Below, piece after piece: positions 44,861 to 54,501 of a stretch of DNA of 64,000 bases. A program made the position numbers and the translations under genes. Each line of letters begins with the position of its first letter. The stretch's first letter is position 1. The stretch is from positions 68,642 through 132,641 of the forward strand of contig JAFUFU010000008.1 of NCBI GenBank assembly GCA_017469785.1. The letters run 5' to 3'. The notes below the pieces were generated by a model, which was given only the letters and a program-made list of their open reading frames with translations, searched no databases and was not told the DNA's origin. The DNA is from Treponema sp. Its GTDB lineage: Bacteria; Spirochaetota; Spirochaetia; Treponematales; Treponemataceae.

Positions 44861-44880
44861 TATCTTTTCTGTTTTTTTTT
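44861..44880 (+). terminator. Terminator of rnpB formed by extended P1
   Basis: TATCTTTTCT is complementary to AGAAAAGATA at 44460-44469 and is followed by GTTTTTTTTT. Confidence 0.6.
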
Positions 44881-44896
44881 ATTATGCGGTGGGGAA

Positions 44897-45856
44897 ATGA
44901 AATTAAAGGCTTTGCGTACAAGAGAAGTATTCAAAAAGAAAAGTTATTTCTTGACGAAGCTCTTCGCCTGTTTTTTTATTACCGCTTTCCTGTCTTGTGC
45001 CGTTTTTTTTGTCTACCGTAGCATCGATTCAAAAATCAACAATGGAAATTCAATCATAAATTTAAAGGCAAAATGGAAAGAATATGATTATCAGAGAGTC
45101 TACGATATTAGTTCTTCCATATTGTACAAATCTCCTTTCAATATCACGGCCCGCACTTACAACGGCTACGCGGCATTTTATCTCGGCGTGTCACAAAGTG
45201 ATTTAGTTCAGGCTCTTTCCTACCTCGATGAATCAATCAATTCCCTCAGGATTGCATTGCAGGGTGCGCATTTTGGTGCAGTTGCGCAGATTGAATATAT
45301 GCTTGGAAAGGCGTATTTTTATAAGAATTTACAGTCTTCTTACTATTACTATGCTGATTTGGCGGTTTATTACCTCTTAAAATCAAAAAAAGACGGCTAT
45401 AAGGCCGATGATATTCCGGAGCTTTTGGGCTTGAGTTATGCTTCTCTTGGAATGACCATGGAGAGTATTTCGGCCTTTACAGAGGCGCTTCTTGTAAGCG
45501 ATGATGATATTCTCCTGCTTTCCATTGCCGAACAGTATCATGCTGTCGGTCAGGACAATGCGGCAGAACAATATCTTTTCAGAATTTCCCAAGAATGCAA
45601 GGATGAGCAGATAGTTTTGAAAAGTCATCTTCTTATGGGAAAAATCTGTCTTGACCGGGAAAAGTATGAGGAGGCAGAAAAAGAATTTCAATTTATTTTG
45701 GAAAAAAATGAAAATTCTGCTGACGCATATTATGGACTTGGTGTAATATATGAGAGTCAGGGTGATGTCGTCAAGGCTCGTTCTGAATGGAGAAAGGCTC
45801 TGAGGATTCAGGCTAATCATCCGCTCGCATTGAAAAAAATGGCTGACTATAAATAA
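44897..45856 (+). CDS. Membrane-anchored TPR-repeat protein
   Basis: 319 aa. A single membrane helix near 23-41 (LFACFFITAFLSCAVFF) is preceded by basic residues, so most of the protein is probably periplasmic. Tetratricopeptide repeats run through 75-315, the clearest being AEKEFQFILEKNENSADAYY and GLGVIYESQGDVVKARSEWR. GGTGGGGAA precedes the ATG. It stands 24 bp before mreB in the same direction, so it likely scaffolds the elongation machinery; that role is inferred from position. Confidence 0.82.
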   Translation: MKLKALRTREVFKKKSYFLTKLFACFFITAFLSCAVFFVYRSIDSKINNGNSIINLKAKWKEYDYQRVYDISSSILYKSPFNITARTYNGYAAFYLGVSQSDLVQALSYLDESINSLRIALQGAHFGAVAQIEYMLGKAYFYKNLQSSYYYYADLAVYYLLKSKKDGYKADDIPELLGLSYASLGMTMESISAFTEALLVSDDDILLLSIAEQYHAVGQDNAAEQYLFRISQECKDEQIVLKSHLLMGKICLDREKYEEAEKEFQFILEKNENSADAYYGLGVIYESQGDVVKARSEWRKALRIQANHPLALKKMADYK

Positions 45857-45880
45857 TAAAAAGTTTGGGAGGACTTTTTT

Positions 45881-46924
45881 ATGGGTTTTTTGGATCGATT
45901 TTCAACTGATATCGGTATTGATTTAGGTACATGCAATACTTTGATTTATGTTCGGGGTAAAGGAATTGTCGTTGATGAGCCATCTGTTGTTGCCGTAGAA
46001 AAGGGAACAAAAAACGTATGGGCGGTCGGTGCAGAAGCAAAACGTATGCTCTGGAAAACACCTGGTAATATTGAAGCAATACGTCCTCTTGCTGACGGAG
46101 TTATCGCGGATATCGACAGCTGCGAAAAGATGATAAAATACTTCATATCAAAAGTAATTTCTCGTCACCAGCTTTTCAAGTCGACACGCATGAAAATCGG
46201 AATTCCTTCCTGCATTACACAGGTCGAGCGTCGCGCTGTCATCGAGACGGCCCTTAAAGCCGGCGCAAAAGAAGTTGACGTAATCGAAGAGTCCCTGGCA
46301 GCTGCAATCGGTGCGCAGATTCCAATCAACGAACCTGCTGGTCATATGATTTGTGATATCGGTGGCGGTACTACTGAGGTTTCTGTTATTTCTTTGGGCG
46401 GCATGGTCGTTACAAAGGCAATCCGCGTCGGTGGCGATAAATTCGATGAGGCAATCATGAAATATGTCCTCAACGTACATAACCTTCGCATTGGTCAGCA
46501 GACAGCTGAGCGTCTCAAGATTCAGATTGGAAATGCCCTTTCAGACAAAGATAAGGCTATCGAAAAAATGGAGGTTCGCGGTAATGACGCAATCACGGGG
46601 CTGCCACGCCGTCTTGAAATCGACAGCGTTGAGGTTCGAGAGGCTCTCAAGTCAACCGTAAACGAAATCGTAGAGCTTATAAAAGTCACTCTTGGCGAAA
46701 CGCCGTCAGAGCTTGCGGCCGACATCGTTGAGCGGGGCATTGTAATGAGCGGAGGCGGAAGCATGCTTAAAGGCCTTCCAAAGCTTATTTCAAAGGAAAC
46801 AGGTGTTCCGGTATTCCCTGTTGAAAAGCCACTTGAATGTGTCGCTTTGGGTGCGGGTATGGCTTTTGATTTGTTCAAGAATATGTCTTCTGACAGGGCT
46901 ATTTACGACAATCTCAACGACTAA
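45881..46924 (+). CDS. mreB: Rod-shape-determining protein MreB
   Basis: Bacterial actin that positions cell-wall elongation. 347 aa, standard length. Phosphate loops and signature [33 protein letters not shown] and [15 protein letters not shown] (adenosine motif) are all present. The N-terminus [10 protein letters not shown] has an amphipathic character suitable for membrane binding. GGGAGG is upstream of the ATG. First of the mreB-mreC-mreD-pbp2-rodA set. Confidence 0.98.
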   Translation: MGFLDRFSTDIGIDLGTCNTLIYVRGKGIVVDEPSVVAVEKGTKNVWAVGAEAKRMLWKTPGNIEAIRPLADGVIADIDSCEKMIKYFISKVISRHQLFKSTRMKIGIPSCITQVERRAVIETALKAGAKEVDVIEESLAAAIGAQIPINEPAGHMICDIGGGTTEVSVISLGGMVVTKAIRVGGDKFDEAIMKYVLNVHNLRIGQQTAERLKIQIGNALSDKDKAIEKMEVRGNDAITGLPRRLEIDSVEVREALKSTVNEIVELIKVTLGETPSELAADIVERGIVMSGGGSMLKGLPKLISKETGVPVFPVEKPLECVALGAGMAFDLFKNMSSDRAIYDNLND

Positions 46925-46945
46925 AGTAGGGCAGGTTGCTTTCCT

Positions 46946-47818
46946 ATGGCTACATCCCGACATTCTTTTCGATTCGGTCTATCAGAACTCTTACTCGTTA
47001 TATTTGTTGCTGTCTCTGGAATTTTGCTTGCCTTTAATTCCGGAGGTTTCCTGCTGAATTTTCAAAGCCTTGGCTTTACGGTCTTGTCTTCGGTGCAGAA
47101 AGGTGTAAATACGGTAGCCACAGGAATTGGCGACACTTTTACGGCAGTCCATGAATTGGCGCGTCTGCGGGAAGAAAACCGTGAGCTTATAGAACGGCTT
47201 AAGAATTATGAGATTTTGCAGCGGGCAAATACAGACATAAAAAAAGAAAACGAGCGTCTGAAAGAGCAGCTGGGTTTCTCTCTTGCCTTTCAGGAGAAAA
47301 ATTTTCCGGCTCAGATTATCGGGCGCAATCCAGACAGTCTTTATTCTTCCTTTACAATCAACAAGGGAAGCCGTCATGGTATCCGCAAGAATATGCCTGT
47401 TCTCGCTGTTCAGGGGGGGATGGTCGGGCTTGTCGGTAAGGTTGTAACCGTAGGGCTTGGTACAAGTCTGGTCATGCCTATTTACGATACCAAGTGTTCT
47501 GTTTCTGCCAGAATCCAGAATACGCGCGATATTGGACTTGTTACCGGTGGAGGTTCTTCCGATCAGCCTTTGAATTTGACTTACATCAAAAAGAGGGTTC
47601 TGAACGAGCTACAGGTCGGGGATTTAATCGTCACAAGCGGTGAGGGGGGAAATTACGTCAGTGATATCCCGATAGGCTCGATTTCTGAAATCCGTGTGCT
47701 TGACTATGATTCATCTCTGGATGTTAAGATTATTCCTGTCATTGATTTTTCACGGATTGAGATGGTCATTGTCTCCGATTTGCAAAAACTGAATTCCAAC
47801 ATGGACTTCGCGAAATAA
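46946..47818 (+). CDS. mreC: Rod-shape-determining protein MreC
   Basis: 290 aa bitopic membrane protein. One N-terminal helix (LLLVIFVAVSGILLAFNS, about 12-31), then a coiled coil (ARLREENRELIERLKNYEIL, about 68-105), then the two beta-barrel domains (IIGRNPDSLYSSFTINKG; GDLIVTSGEGGNYVSDIPIG). MreC links MreB to PBP2 in the periplasm. It starts 21 bp after mreB. Confidence 0.95.
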   Translation: MATSRHSFRFGLSELLLVIFVAVSGILLAFNSGGFLLNFQSLGFTVLSSVQKGVNTVATGIGDTFTAVHELARLREENRELIERLKNYEILQRANTDIKKENERLKEQLGFSLAFQEKNFPAQIIGRNPDSLYSSFTINKGSRHGIRKNMPVLAVQGGMVGLVGKVVTVGLGTSLVMPIYDTKCSVSARIQNTRDIGLVTGGGSSDQPLNLTYIKKRVLNELQVGDLIVTSGEGGNYVSDIPIGSISEIRVLDYDSSLDVKIIPVIDFSRIEMVIVSDLQKLNSNMDFAK

Positions 47819-47828
47819 GGAAATTTCA

Positions 47829-48338
47829 ATGATAAAAGCTTTTTCCATTTCAGTTTTGATACTTCTCTGTTTTGCCGTTTTTGAAAGCGCTATTCTCTCA
47901 AACCTGCTATTTCTTCCTGCCATACCAGATTTTCTTCTTATTTTTACCCTTTACGTATCCGTGCATAACGGCCGGCTTTTCGGTGTGTCTGCAGGATTTG
48001 TGTCCGGGCTTTTCCTTGATTCCTTGAGCATGTCCCCGCTTGGGCTTCATTGCCTTCTCAGAACCATAATCGGATATATTTCCGGCATCTTCAACAAGAC
48101 TCTCAATATGAACGGTATTTTTCTCCCGATTTTGATAGGTTTTCTTGGAACTCTGCTGAAAGTCCTTCTTATTTTTGTGATTTCTGTTTTCTTTCAGGAT
48201 TCTGTCCTTCCTTATTCTCTTTTTTCAAAGACATTTTTGTTTGAGCTGCTTGCTAATTCTTTGCTGACGCCGCTTGTATTCAAATTTCTTGATGTTTTCA
48301 GCAATGTCATTCTGCTTAATCCGGAGAAAGTTTCTTAA
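47829..48338 (+). CDS. mreD: Rod-shape-determining protein MreD
   Basis: 169 aa integral membrane protein with about five helices. LLIFTLYVSVHNGRLFGVSA and GFVSGLFLDSLSMSPLGLHC are the recognisable MreD segments. Low sequence conservation is normal for this family; the position between mreC and pbp2 confirms the call. The stop and the pbp2 ATG share one base (TAATG). Confidence 0.92.
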   Translation: MIKAFSISVLILLCFAVFESAILSNLLFLPAIPDFLLIFTLYVSVHNGRLFGVSAGFVSGLFLDSLSMSPLGLHCLLRTIIGYISGIFNKTLNMNGIFLPILIGFLGTLLKVLLIFVISVFFQDSVLPYSLFSKTFLFELLANSLLTPLVFKFLDVFSNVILLNPEKVS

Positions 48339-50245
48339 TGGCACGTTTTTTTGAGTCTGAGAATGGTTCTGTCGAGCAGAATGCAAAAGTTGTGATACTT
48401 GGTCTGCTAATCTGTCTTGTTTTCGCCGTTTACATTCTGAAATTGTTTTCATTGCAGGTTATTGAGGGCGCTCAGTACAGGAAGCAGTCTCAGACGATTT
48501 CCAGTCAGGTAAAAACTATTGATGCACAGCGTGGCGAAATATTTGATCGCAATGCTGCCATGCCGATGGTTATCAACACCGATTCCTTTGCCGTTGACGT
48601 AATTCCTGCTGAAATTCCTGCAGGACATTATGATTCTGTTGCCTCGCGTCTGGCCTCTTATCTTGGAATTTCAAAAAAAGAAATTGATCGCAAGATTCCA
48701 AAATCTCTCAGGCGCTCATATACGGCCGTGGAGGTTCGCTCAAATGTTCCTTTCGCGATTATTTCCAATATCGCAGAGAATGTTACGGATCTGCCGGGCG
48801 TTTCATGGCGAAGCAAGCCTGTCCGTAACTATGTGGAGACCGGTTCAATTTCTCATGTGGTCGGATATGTTGGTGACATTACAAACGAAGAAATCAAAGT
48901 CATGTATAATATCACGGATGAAAACGGGCGGCGTGTTTATACAAATAAATCAGTTGTCGGAAAGACCGGCATAGAAAAGCAATATGATTTGAGGCTTCAG
49001 GGCGTTCAGGGAAGGGAAAGCCGGACTGTTGATGTCCGTGGTCACGTTCTTTCAGATACGCCGATTATTGAACCGCCCCAAATGGGTAAAAATCTTGTTC
49101 TTACAATAGATATGAGAATCCAGGAACTTGTTGAAAAAGCTCTTGGTGAAAGGGTTGGTGCTGCCCTTGTTCTCCGTCCAAGCAATGGCGAAGTTCTTGC
49201 AATGGTGTCATATCCCTTTTATGACCAGAATCTGTTTAATGATGATAATGCTGCGGCCCAGTACAACAGACTTGCCCAGGACTCTAACCGTCCTCTTTTG
49301 AACCGAGTCGTAAACGCCGCGTATCCTCCGGCATCAACCTTCAAAATAATCATGTCTACGGCCATGCTCGCCGAAAAAGCATTTCCATCTTCAAAAGACA
49401 TTGAATGTACCGGTCGTGTCGATTACGGTAACCGAATTTTTCACTGCCATCAGAAATGGGGACACGGCTATCTCAACATGAAGGAAGCTTTGGCGCAGTC
49501 ATGCGATGTCTACTATTGGATTGTGGGCCGTGATTACCTCGGTGTCGATAAAATTTCATCCTACGCGAAGGAATTCGGTTTTGGTGAAAATCTTAATATT
49601 GATTTGCCAGCTCAGCAATCCGGTTTCGTTCCGACCGCCCCATGGAAAGAAAGACGTTTCCACCAGAAATGGCTTGGAGGCGACACTATGAACATGTCAA
49701 TCGGGCAGGGATACACCCTAGTTACGCCGTTGCATATTGCAAACATGGTCGCAATGGTTGCGAATAAGGGCAAAATTTATCGTCCCCATCTTCTCAAGGA
49801 AGTTCGCGATCCAGCTACGAACGAGGTCATCGAAGAGATAAAACCTGAAATTCTCCACGAGTCAAATATTGACGAGTCAATCTGGCGGGAAGTGCAGAAC
49901 GCAATGCGCTATACCATCACTGACGGTACGCCGGCTTTCCCGCTCAACAATAAAGTCGTACAGATTGCAGGCAAGACTGGTACGGCAGAAGTCGGCTCTC
50001 TTGACCATTGGCATTCATGGATGGCTTGTTATGCTCCCTTCAATGCTCCTGTGGAAGAGCAGGTTGTTGTTGTGGTTCTTGTTGAAGCCGTCAACGAATG
50101 GGAATGGTGGGCCCCTTATGCAACAAATATAATTTTTCAGGGAATTTTTGCTAACCAGAATTATGAAGAGTCTATAAATTCTCTTCCGGCGAATGTCCGC
50201 GAGGTCATTCGTTCCCGAAAACATACGAACGGCCGTCAGGAATAG
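48338..50245 (+). CDS. mrdA: Penicillin-binding protein 2 (elongation transpeptidase)
   Basis: 635 aa. The N-terminal membrane anchor (VILGLLICLVFAVYILKLFS) is followed by the pedestal (QRGEIFDRNAAMPMVINTDS) and a transpeptidase domain. Its three motifs are S333-TF-K336 (PPASTFKI), S388-C-D (AQSCDVYYW) and K546-TG (AGKTGTAEVG). It crosslinks peptidoglycan of the side wall with RodA as glycosyltransferase partner. Target of beta-lactams such as mecillinam. The end of the gene overlaps an alternative upstream reading of rodA only. Confidence 0.96.
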   Translation: MARFFESENGSVEQNAKVVILGLLICLVFAVYILKLFSLQVIEGAQYRKQSQTISSQVKTIDAQRGEIFDRNAAMPMVINTDSFAVDVIPAEIPAGHYDSVASRLASYLGISKKEIDRKIPKSLRRSYTAVEVRSNVPFAIISNIAENVTDLPGVSWRSKPVRNYVETGSISHVVGYVGDITNEEIKVMYNITDENGRRVYTNKSVVGKTGIEKQYDLRLQGVQGRESRTVDVRGHVLSDTPIIEPPQMGKNLVLTIDMRIQELVEKALGERVGAALVLRPSNGEVLAMVSYPFYDQNLFNDDNAAAQYNRLAQDSNRPLLNRVVNAAYPPASTFKIIMSTAMLAEKAFPSSKDIECTGRVDYGNRIFHCHQKWGHGYLNMKEALAQSCDVYYWIVGRDYLGVDKISSYAKEFGFGENLNIDLPAQQSGFVPTAPWKERRFHQKWLGGDTMNMSIGQGYTLVTPLHIANMVAMVANKGKIYRPHLLKEVRDPATNEVIEEIKPEILHESNIDESIWREVQNAMRYTITDGTPAFPLNNKVVQIAGKTGTAEVGSLDHWHSWMACYAPFNAPVEEQVVVVVLVEAVNEWEWWAPYATNIIFQGIFANQNYEESINSLPANVREVIRSRKHTNGRQE

Positions 50246-50255
50246 GCGAGGTGCT

Positions 50256-51575
50256 ATGAAATTAAACTTGAAATTCCTTCAGTTTTTTGATTTTATTCTC
50301 TTTTTTTGTGTCGCAGCATTAGTTACTTTCGGCGTACTTTTCATATATTCTTCTGGAATCAATTCTGAGGGAATGAATGTTTCTTCAGAGTATGTAAAAC
50401 AAATTATATGGGGCAGCTCAGGCTTGCTTATAATGTTTACGCTGTCGCTCCTCGATTATCGCCGTTTTAACAGGTATGTTCCGCAGTTGTTTGCAGCCGC
50501 CTGCGCTGTCCTCGTATTCACAAGGCTTTTCGGTATCAAAGTCAACGGTGCTAGAAGCTGGCTCGGTATAGGTCCATTTGGAATTCAGCCCTCAGAATTC
50601 ACTAAGATTGTATTCATCCTCTTCCTTGCATGGTATCTTGATAAAACTAAAAAGACTCAAGACCAGCGGAAGCGCTTTTTCATCTCCCTGATGATAATGT
50701 TTGTTCCCATGGGTCTAATCCTTGCACAACCTGACTTGGGAACGGCTCTCGTTTATTTTCCGATTTTTCTTGCAATGACTTTCATCGCCGGAATCCCGGT
50801 GCGCTATATTCTCTTTATTTTTGCCGGAGGAATGATGACGATTTTGTTCACCGTTCTTCCAATCTGGGAAAGCCAGATTGCCCATCATTCCGTGATTTTT
50901 ATCCGCGTGCTTACCAATACCACCCTCAGGCTGATTTTGGTTTTCGCTACAGGTTCTATCGGCGTTCTTTCCATGCTGGGTATGTTCTTTTACCGCCACA
51001 ACAAGTATTTCTATTGGATTTCCTACGTTGCTGCTATCCTGTGCGGAGCTCTAATTCTTTCCTATTTCGCGGGTAAAGTTCTAAAAGAATATCAGGTTAT
51101 GCGTCTCATAGTTTTTATCGACCCTTACGCAGATCCGCGTGGAGCAGGATGGAATATCATTCAGTCGAAGACGGCTATCGGCTCAGGAAACTTATTGGGA
51201 CGGGGATTCTTGAGGGGAACGCAGAGCCATTATCGTTTTTTGCCTGAACAAAGCACAGACTTCATTTTCAGTATTCTTTCCGAAGAGCTGGGCTTTGTGG
51301 GATGCATGTCAGTTTTCATGCTTTATTTTTTAATCCTGATGCGTACTATATTCATCATTAAAAACACATCAAACACTTTTGGAATGCTCATTGCTGCCGG
51401 GGGTCTGGGAATGTTCTCCTTCCATTTTCTCATCAATGTGGGAATGGTCATGGGAATTATGCCGATTACGGGAATTCCTCTTTTGTTCCTGTCTTACGGC
51501 GGCTCATCTCTATGGACGGCTATGATTTGCGTCGGACTGCTGATGAGCGTAAGTTCACGAAAATTCGGATTTTAA
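50256..51575 (+). CDS. rodA: Rod-shape-determining glycosyltransferase RodA
   Basis: 439 aa SEDS-family peptidoglycan polymerase with about ten membrane helices. ATG 50256 is chosen (GCGAGGTG upstream, 11 bp after pbp2); an in-frame ATG at 50193 lies inside pbp2. Family motifs: NGARSWLGIGPFGIQPSEFT, LAQPDLGTALVY, QSKTAIGSGNLLGRGFL, LPEQSTDFIFSILSEELGF, and GIPLLFLSYGGSSL. The polymer length (439) is slightly above that of E. coli RodA (370), mainly from a longer loop near 215-260. Confidence 0.95.
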   Translation: MKLNLKFLQFFDFILFFCVAALVTFGVLFIYSSGINSEGMNVSSEYVKQIIWGSSGLLIMFTLSLLDYRRFNRYVPQLFAAACAVLVFTRLFGIKVNGARSWLGIGPFGIQPSEFTKIVFILFLAWYLDKTKKTQDQRKRFFISLMIMFVPMGLILAQPDLGTALVYFPIFLAMTFIAGIPVRYILFIFAGGMMTILFTVLPIWESQIAHHSVIFIRVLTNTTLRLILVFATGSIGVLSMLGMFFYRHNKYFYWISYVAAILCGALILSYFAGKVLKEYQVMRLIVFIDPYADPRGAGWNIIQSKTAIGSGNLLGRGFLRGTQSHYRFLPEQSTDFIFSILSEELGFVGCMSVFMLYFLILMRTIFIIKNTSNTFGMLIAAGGLGMFSFHFLINVGMVMGIMPITGIPLLFLSYGGSSLWTAMICVGLLMSVSSRKFGF

Positions 51576-51605
51576 CTTATAATTTATACAGACGGATACT
51601 TTTTT

Positions 51606-54338
51606 ATGAATCTAATCAATCCACTTTCAGTTTTTGGGAATGACTTGTGCTCTGTGCAGAATCCTTCTGCCTATATCGGCGGAGAATTCGGTTCCATCGT
51701 CAAGGAACACTCTGATTCCGACAGTCTCTTTAATTTTTGCATGGCTTTTCCAGATGTATACACAATCGGCATGGCAAATCAGGCCATAAAAATCATCTAC
51801 AACGGCCTGAACAAAAAGAAAAATATCCGTTGCGAGCGGGTTTTTGCCGTAGAGTCCGACTTTGAGAATCTCCTGAAAAAATATAGTACGCCGCTTTATA
51901 CCCTTGAAACCGGCATGCCCTTGAATGAAGTAGATATAATCGGCTTTTCAATCGGATATGAGCTGGGAATCACCGGTGTTCTTTCAATCCTTGAGTTGGG
52001 CAGGATTCCGCTTTTAAAGAAAGAGCGTGACGAAAATGACCCTATTGTGCTTGCCGGTGGTTGCGGCGCAACAAATCCTGCTCCATTCTCTGATTTTTTT
52101 GACGCGGTTTTCATAGGCGAGGCCGAGGGCGGCATGTTCGAGTTGATTGAGGAGCTTGCCGAGCTGAAAAAAAGCGGGGCGGGCAGGGCAGAGCTTTTGC
52201 AGCGCCTTTCAGAGCATCCTGCCGTCTGGACAGAGGATATGAGCGAAGAGAAGTGCGGGCATTCTGTGGCTCGCCGGGCAATCTGGTCTGATTTTGGAAA
52301 GGTTCCTTCCGTTGAGTCATTCATGCCCATTCCCAATGTAAAGCCCGTTCAGGATCATGGTGTCGTTGAGATTATGCGTGGCTGTCCCAATGGCTGCCGA
52401 TTCTGTCATGCCGGAGTCTATTACCGGCCGCAGCGGGCCAAGACCAAGCAGCTGATTTTTGATGATGTGGACATGCTTGTGAACGAGGCCGGCTATCGGG
52501 AGATTTCCCTAACATCTCTTTCCAGCGCGGATTATCCGAACATCGAGGATTTGCTTGATGACTTGAACGCGCGCTACAAGAGCCAGAATGTTTCATTCCA
52601 GCTCCCGTCCCTCAAAGTGAACAGTTTTTCCCTTCCTTTGCTTGAAAAACTATCGGAAGTTCGAAAATCCGGCCTTACTTTTGCCGTTGAGACACCCGAA
52701 GAAGCATGGCAGCTTCGCTTGAACAAGGAAGTCTACGCCCAGCACCTTGTTGATGTCATTCTCGATGCCAAAAAGCGAGGCTGGAACAAGGCAAAATTCT
52801 ATTTCATGGTTGGCCTTCCTTTCCCTGAGACTGAAGAGATTACAGAGGAAAAGGCTATCGTAGACTTTTTGATTGACCTGCAGAACAGGACGCGGATTCA
52901 GTGCAATGTCAATGTAGGAACTTTCATTCCAAAGCCGCACACCGCCTATCAGTGGGTAAGACAGATTTCCCCTGAAGAATCCGAACGTAAGCTTTCCTAT
53001 ATTCGTGAGCATCTTCCACGGGGGCGTTTTCATGTGGGAACCCACGATATCAATACATCTTACCTTGAGGGACTTCTTTCAAGGGGAGACAAGCGGGCAG
53101 GGAAGGTGATTCTTTCAGCCTTCCGAAAAGGCGCTCGCCTTGACGCATGGGAAAATCACCTGAAAGAAAACCTAAAGCATTGGGAATCTGCTTTTAAAGA
53201 GGCGGATTTTGATGTAAAAGAGTCGATTCTCCGAGAGCGGAGCAAGGACGAGATTCTGCCATGGGACGATGTTTCTCTCGGTGTCGCAAAAAATTTCTAC
53301 AAAAAAGAATGGGATAAAAATCAGCGTGAAGAGCTTACGCCCAAATGCAGTCCAAACTGTGACCACAGATGCGGAGTATGCAACAATAAAACCTGCGTAA
53401 ATATTGATAATAAACCTCAAGATGTGCAGAAAATTGTACAATCAAGCGATAATTCTGTCTACCCAGAGTGGAATATTCCCGTTATGTACCGGGTTATTTT
53501 CCAGTTTACCAAGAAAAACGGCGGTGAATATATTTCCCACCTTTCACAGATTGAATTTTTCAACCGCGCTGTCCTCAAAAGTTCTCTTCCAGTGATTTAT
53601 ACAACCGGATTCAATCCGCTTCCTCGCCTGGAATTTGCCTCAACTCTTTCCTTGGGGATTTCTTCTGACGCTGAGATTGCCTCCACGGTTCTTTACGAGA
53701 ATATTCCTGAAAGCGACTTTATTTCTTCTTTGAACAGGCATTTACCGTCTTCGATTCAAATTCAGAAAGCCTTTATTTTCCCGGTGACTAACCAGCGCCG
53801 CCGTGAGTCTTTGAGCACAGGCTTGTGGGGAAATGTCTATGAGTATTCGTTTAAGTGCCAGGCAGGTGAGGTTAAGGCCTTTTTTGACTCGGTGCTTGCC
53901 CAGCCTTTCCTTGACAGGTCTTCTCTCTGTGAATTTTCCTTTGACGGTTTGGATGGAAGGAAAGTGACGGCAAAACTTCTCTTTCAAAAAGACCGGCCTT
54001 TCCGCAATGCCCTTGAGGAATTTTTCGGGAAAAAAATCTGGGAAATAGTTTCCATTCATAAAATACAGACTCTTGCAAAACCTGACATCACGGGCTGGAC
54101 CAGTGAGATAAACGCGGCTTATCAGTCATCCCTGGAGAATATGAAAAAACATTCTGAGATGCTGGAGATTAACGCCCGGTTTAAGGAAAAAATCCTCAGT
54201 CCGGAGGAGAACATGAGCAGCGCAAAAGCTAACGCGATTTCCTATTTTGAGCTTTACCGGCGTATTGCCGTGGTGAACGCTGAGCTTATCGCACAGAGAG
54301 ACCGTCTTATGGAGAAGAAAGCCGAAAAACGCACGTAA
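51606..54338 (+). CDS. Radical SAM protein fused to DUF2344 (TIGR03960-like)
   Basis: 910 aa. An N-terminal B12-binding-like region (about 35-190, ending in GGCGATNPAPFSDFFDAVFI) is followed by the radical SAM core with the cluster ligands C260, C264 and C267 (RGCPNGCRFCHAG). Another Cys cluster, CSPNCDHRCGVC near 579-590, resembles a second metal site. The C-terminal ~280 residues are DUF2344 (YRVIFQFTKKNGGEYISHLS, TTGFNPLPRLEFASTLSLG). In other bacteria the two halves may be separate genes next to rng/rplU. The reaction is unknown. It follows rodA by 30 bp. Confidence 0.9.
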   Translation: MNLINPLSVFGNDLCSVQNPSAYIGGEFGSIVKEHSDSDSLFNFCMAFPDVYTIGMANQAIKIIYNGLNKKKNIRCERVFAVESDFENLLKKYSTPLYTLETGMPLNEVDIIGFSIGYELGITGVLSILELGRIPLLKKERDENDPIVLAGGCGATNPAPFSDFFDAVFIGEAEGGMFELIEELAELKKSGAGRAELLQRLSEHPAVWTEDMSEEKCGHSVARRAIWSDFGKVPSVESFMPIPNVKPVQDHGVVEIMRGCPNGCRFCHAGVYYRPQRAKTKQLIFDDVDMLVNEAGYREISLTSLSSADYPNIEDLLDDLNARYKSQNVSFQLPSLKVNSFSLPLLEKLSEVRKSGLTFAVETPEEAWQLRLNKEVYAQHLVDVILDAKKRGWNKAKFYFMVGLPFPETEEITEEKAIVDFLIDLQNRTRIQCNVNVGTFIPKPHTAYQWVRQISPEESERKLSYIREHLPRGRFHVGTHDINTSYLEGLLSRGDKRAGKVILSAFRKGARLDAWENHLKENLKHWESAFKEADFDVKESILRERSKDEILPWDDVSLGVAKNFYKKEWDKNQREELTPKCSPNCDHRCGVCNNKTCVNIDNKPQDVQKIVQSSDNSVYPEWNIPVMYRVIFQFTKKNGGEYISHLSQIEFFNRAVLKSSLPVIYTTGFNPLPRLEFASTLSLGISSDAEIASTVLYENIPESDFISSLNRHLPSSIQIQKAFIFPVTNQRRRESLSTGLWGNVYEYSFKCQAGEVKAFFDSVLAQPFLDRSSLCEFSFDGLDGRKVTAKLLFQKDRPFRNALEEFFGKKIWEIVSIHKIQTLAKPDITGWTSEINAAYQSSLENMKKHSEMLEINARFKEKILSPEENMSSAKANAISYFELYRRIAVVNAELIAQRDRLMEKKAEKRT

Positions 54339-54375
54339 GACTTGTAAAAGCGAGCAGCCAGTTTTACCGATGTGG

Positions 54376-54397
54376 CCATAAAAGCGAAGTTTTATGG
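54376..54397 (+). repeat. Short perfect hairpin after the radical SAM gene
   Basis: CCATAAAA, loop GCGAAG, TTTTATGG. It sits 38 bases after the stop codon without a T run. In shape it resembles the hairpins around the ATPase cassette; a weak terminator is possible. Confidence 0.45.
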
Positions 54398-54501
54398 TGA
54401 ATTTAACTTGCTATAATGCGTATTCTGTCTACCTATTTAAGCTTTACTTCATCATCACCCGCTTTCAAATCTTGTTGCCTAACCCCCTTTCCCGAAGGTT
54501 T

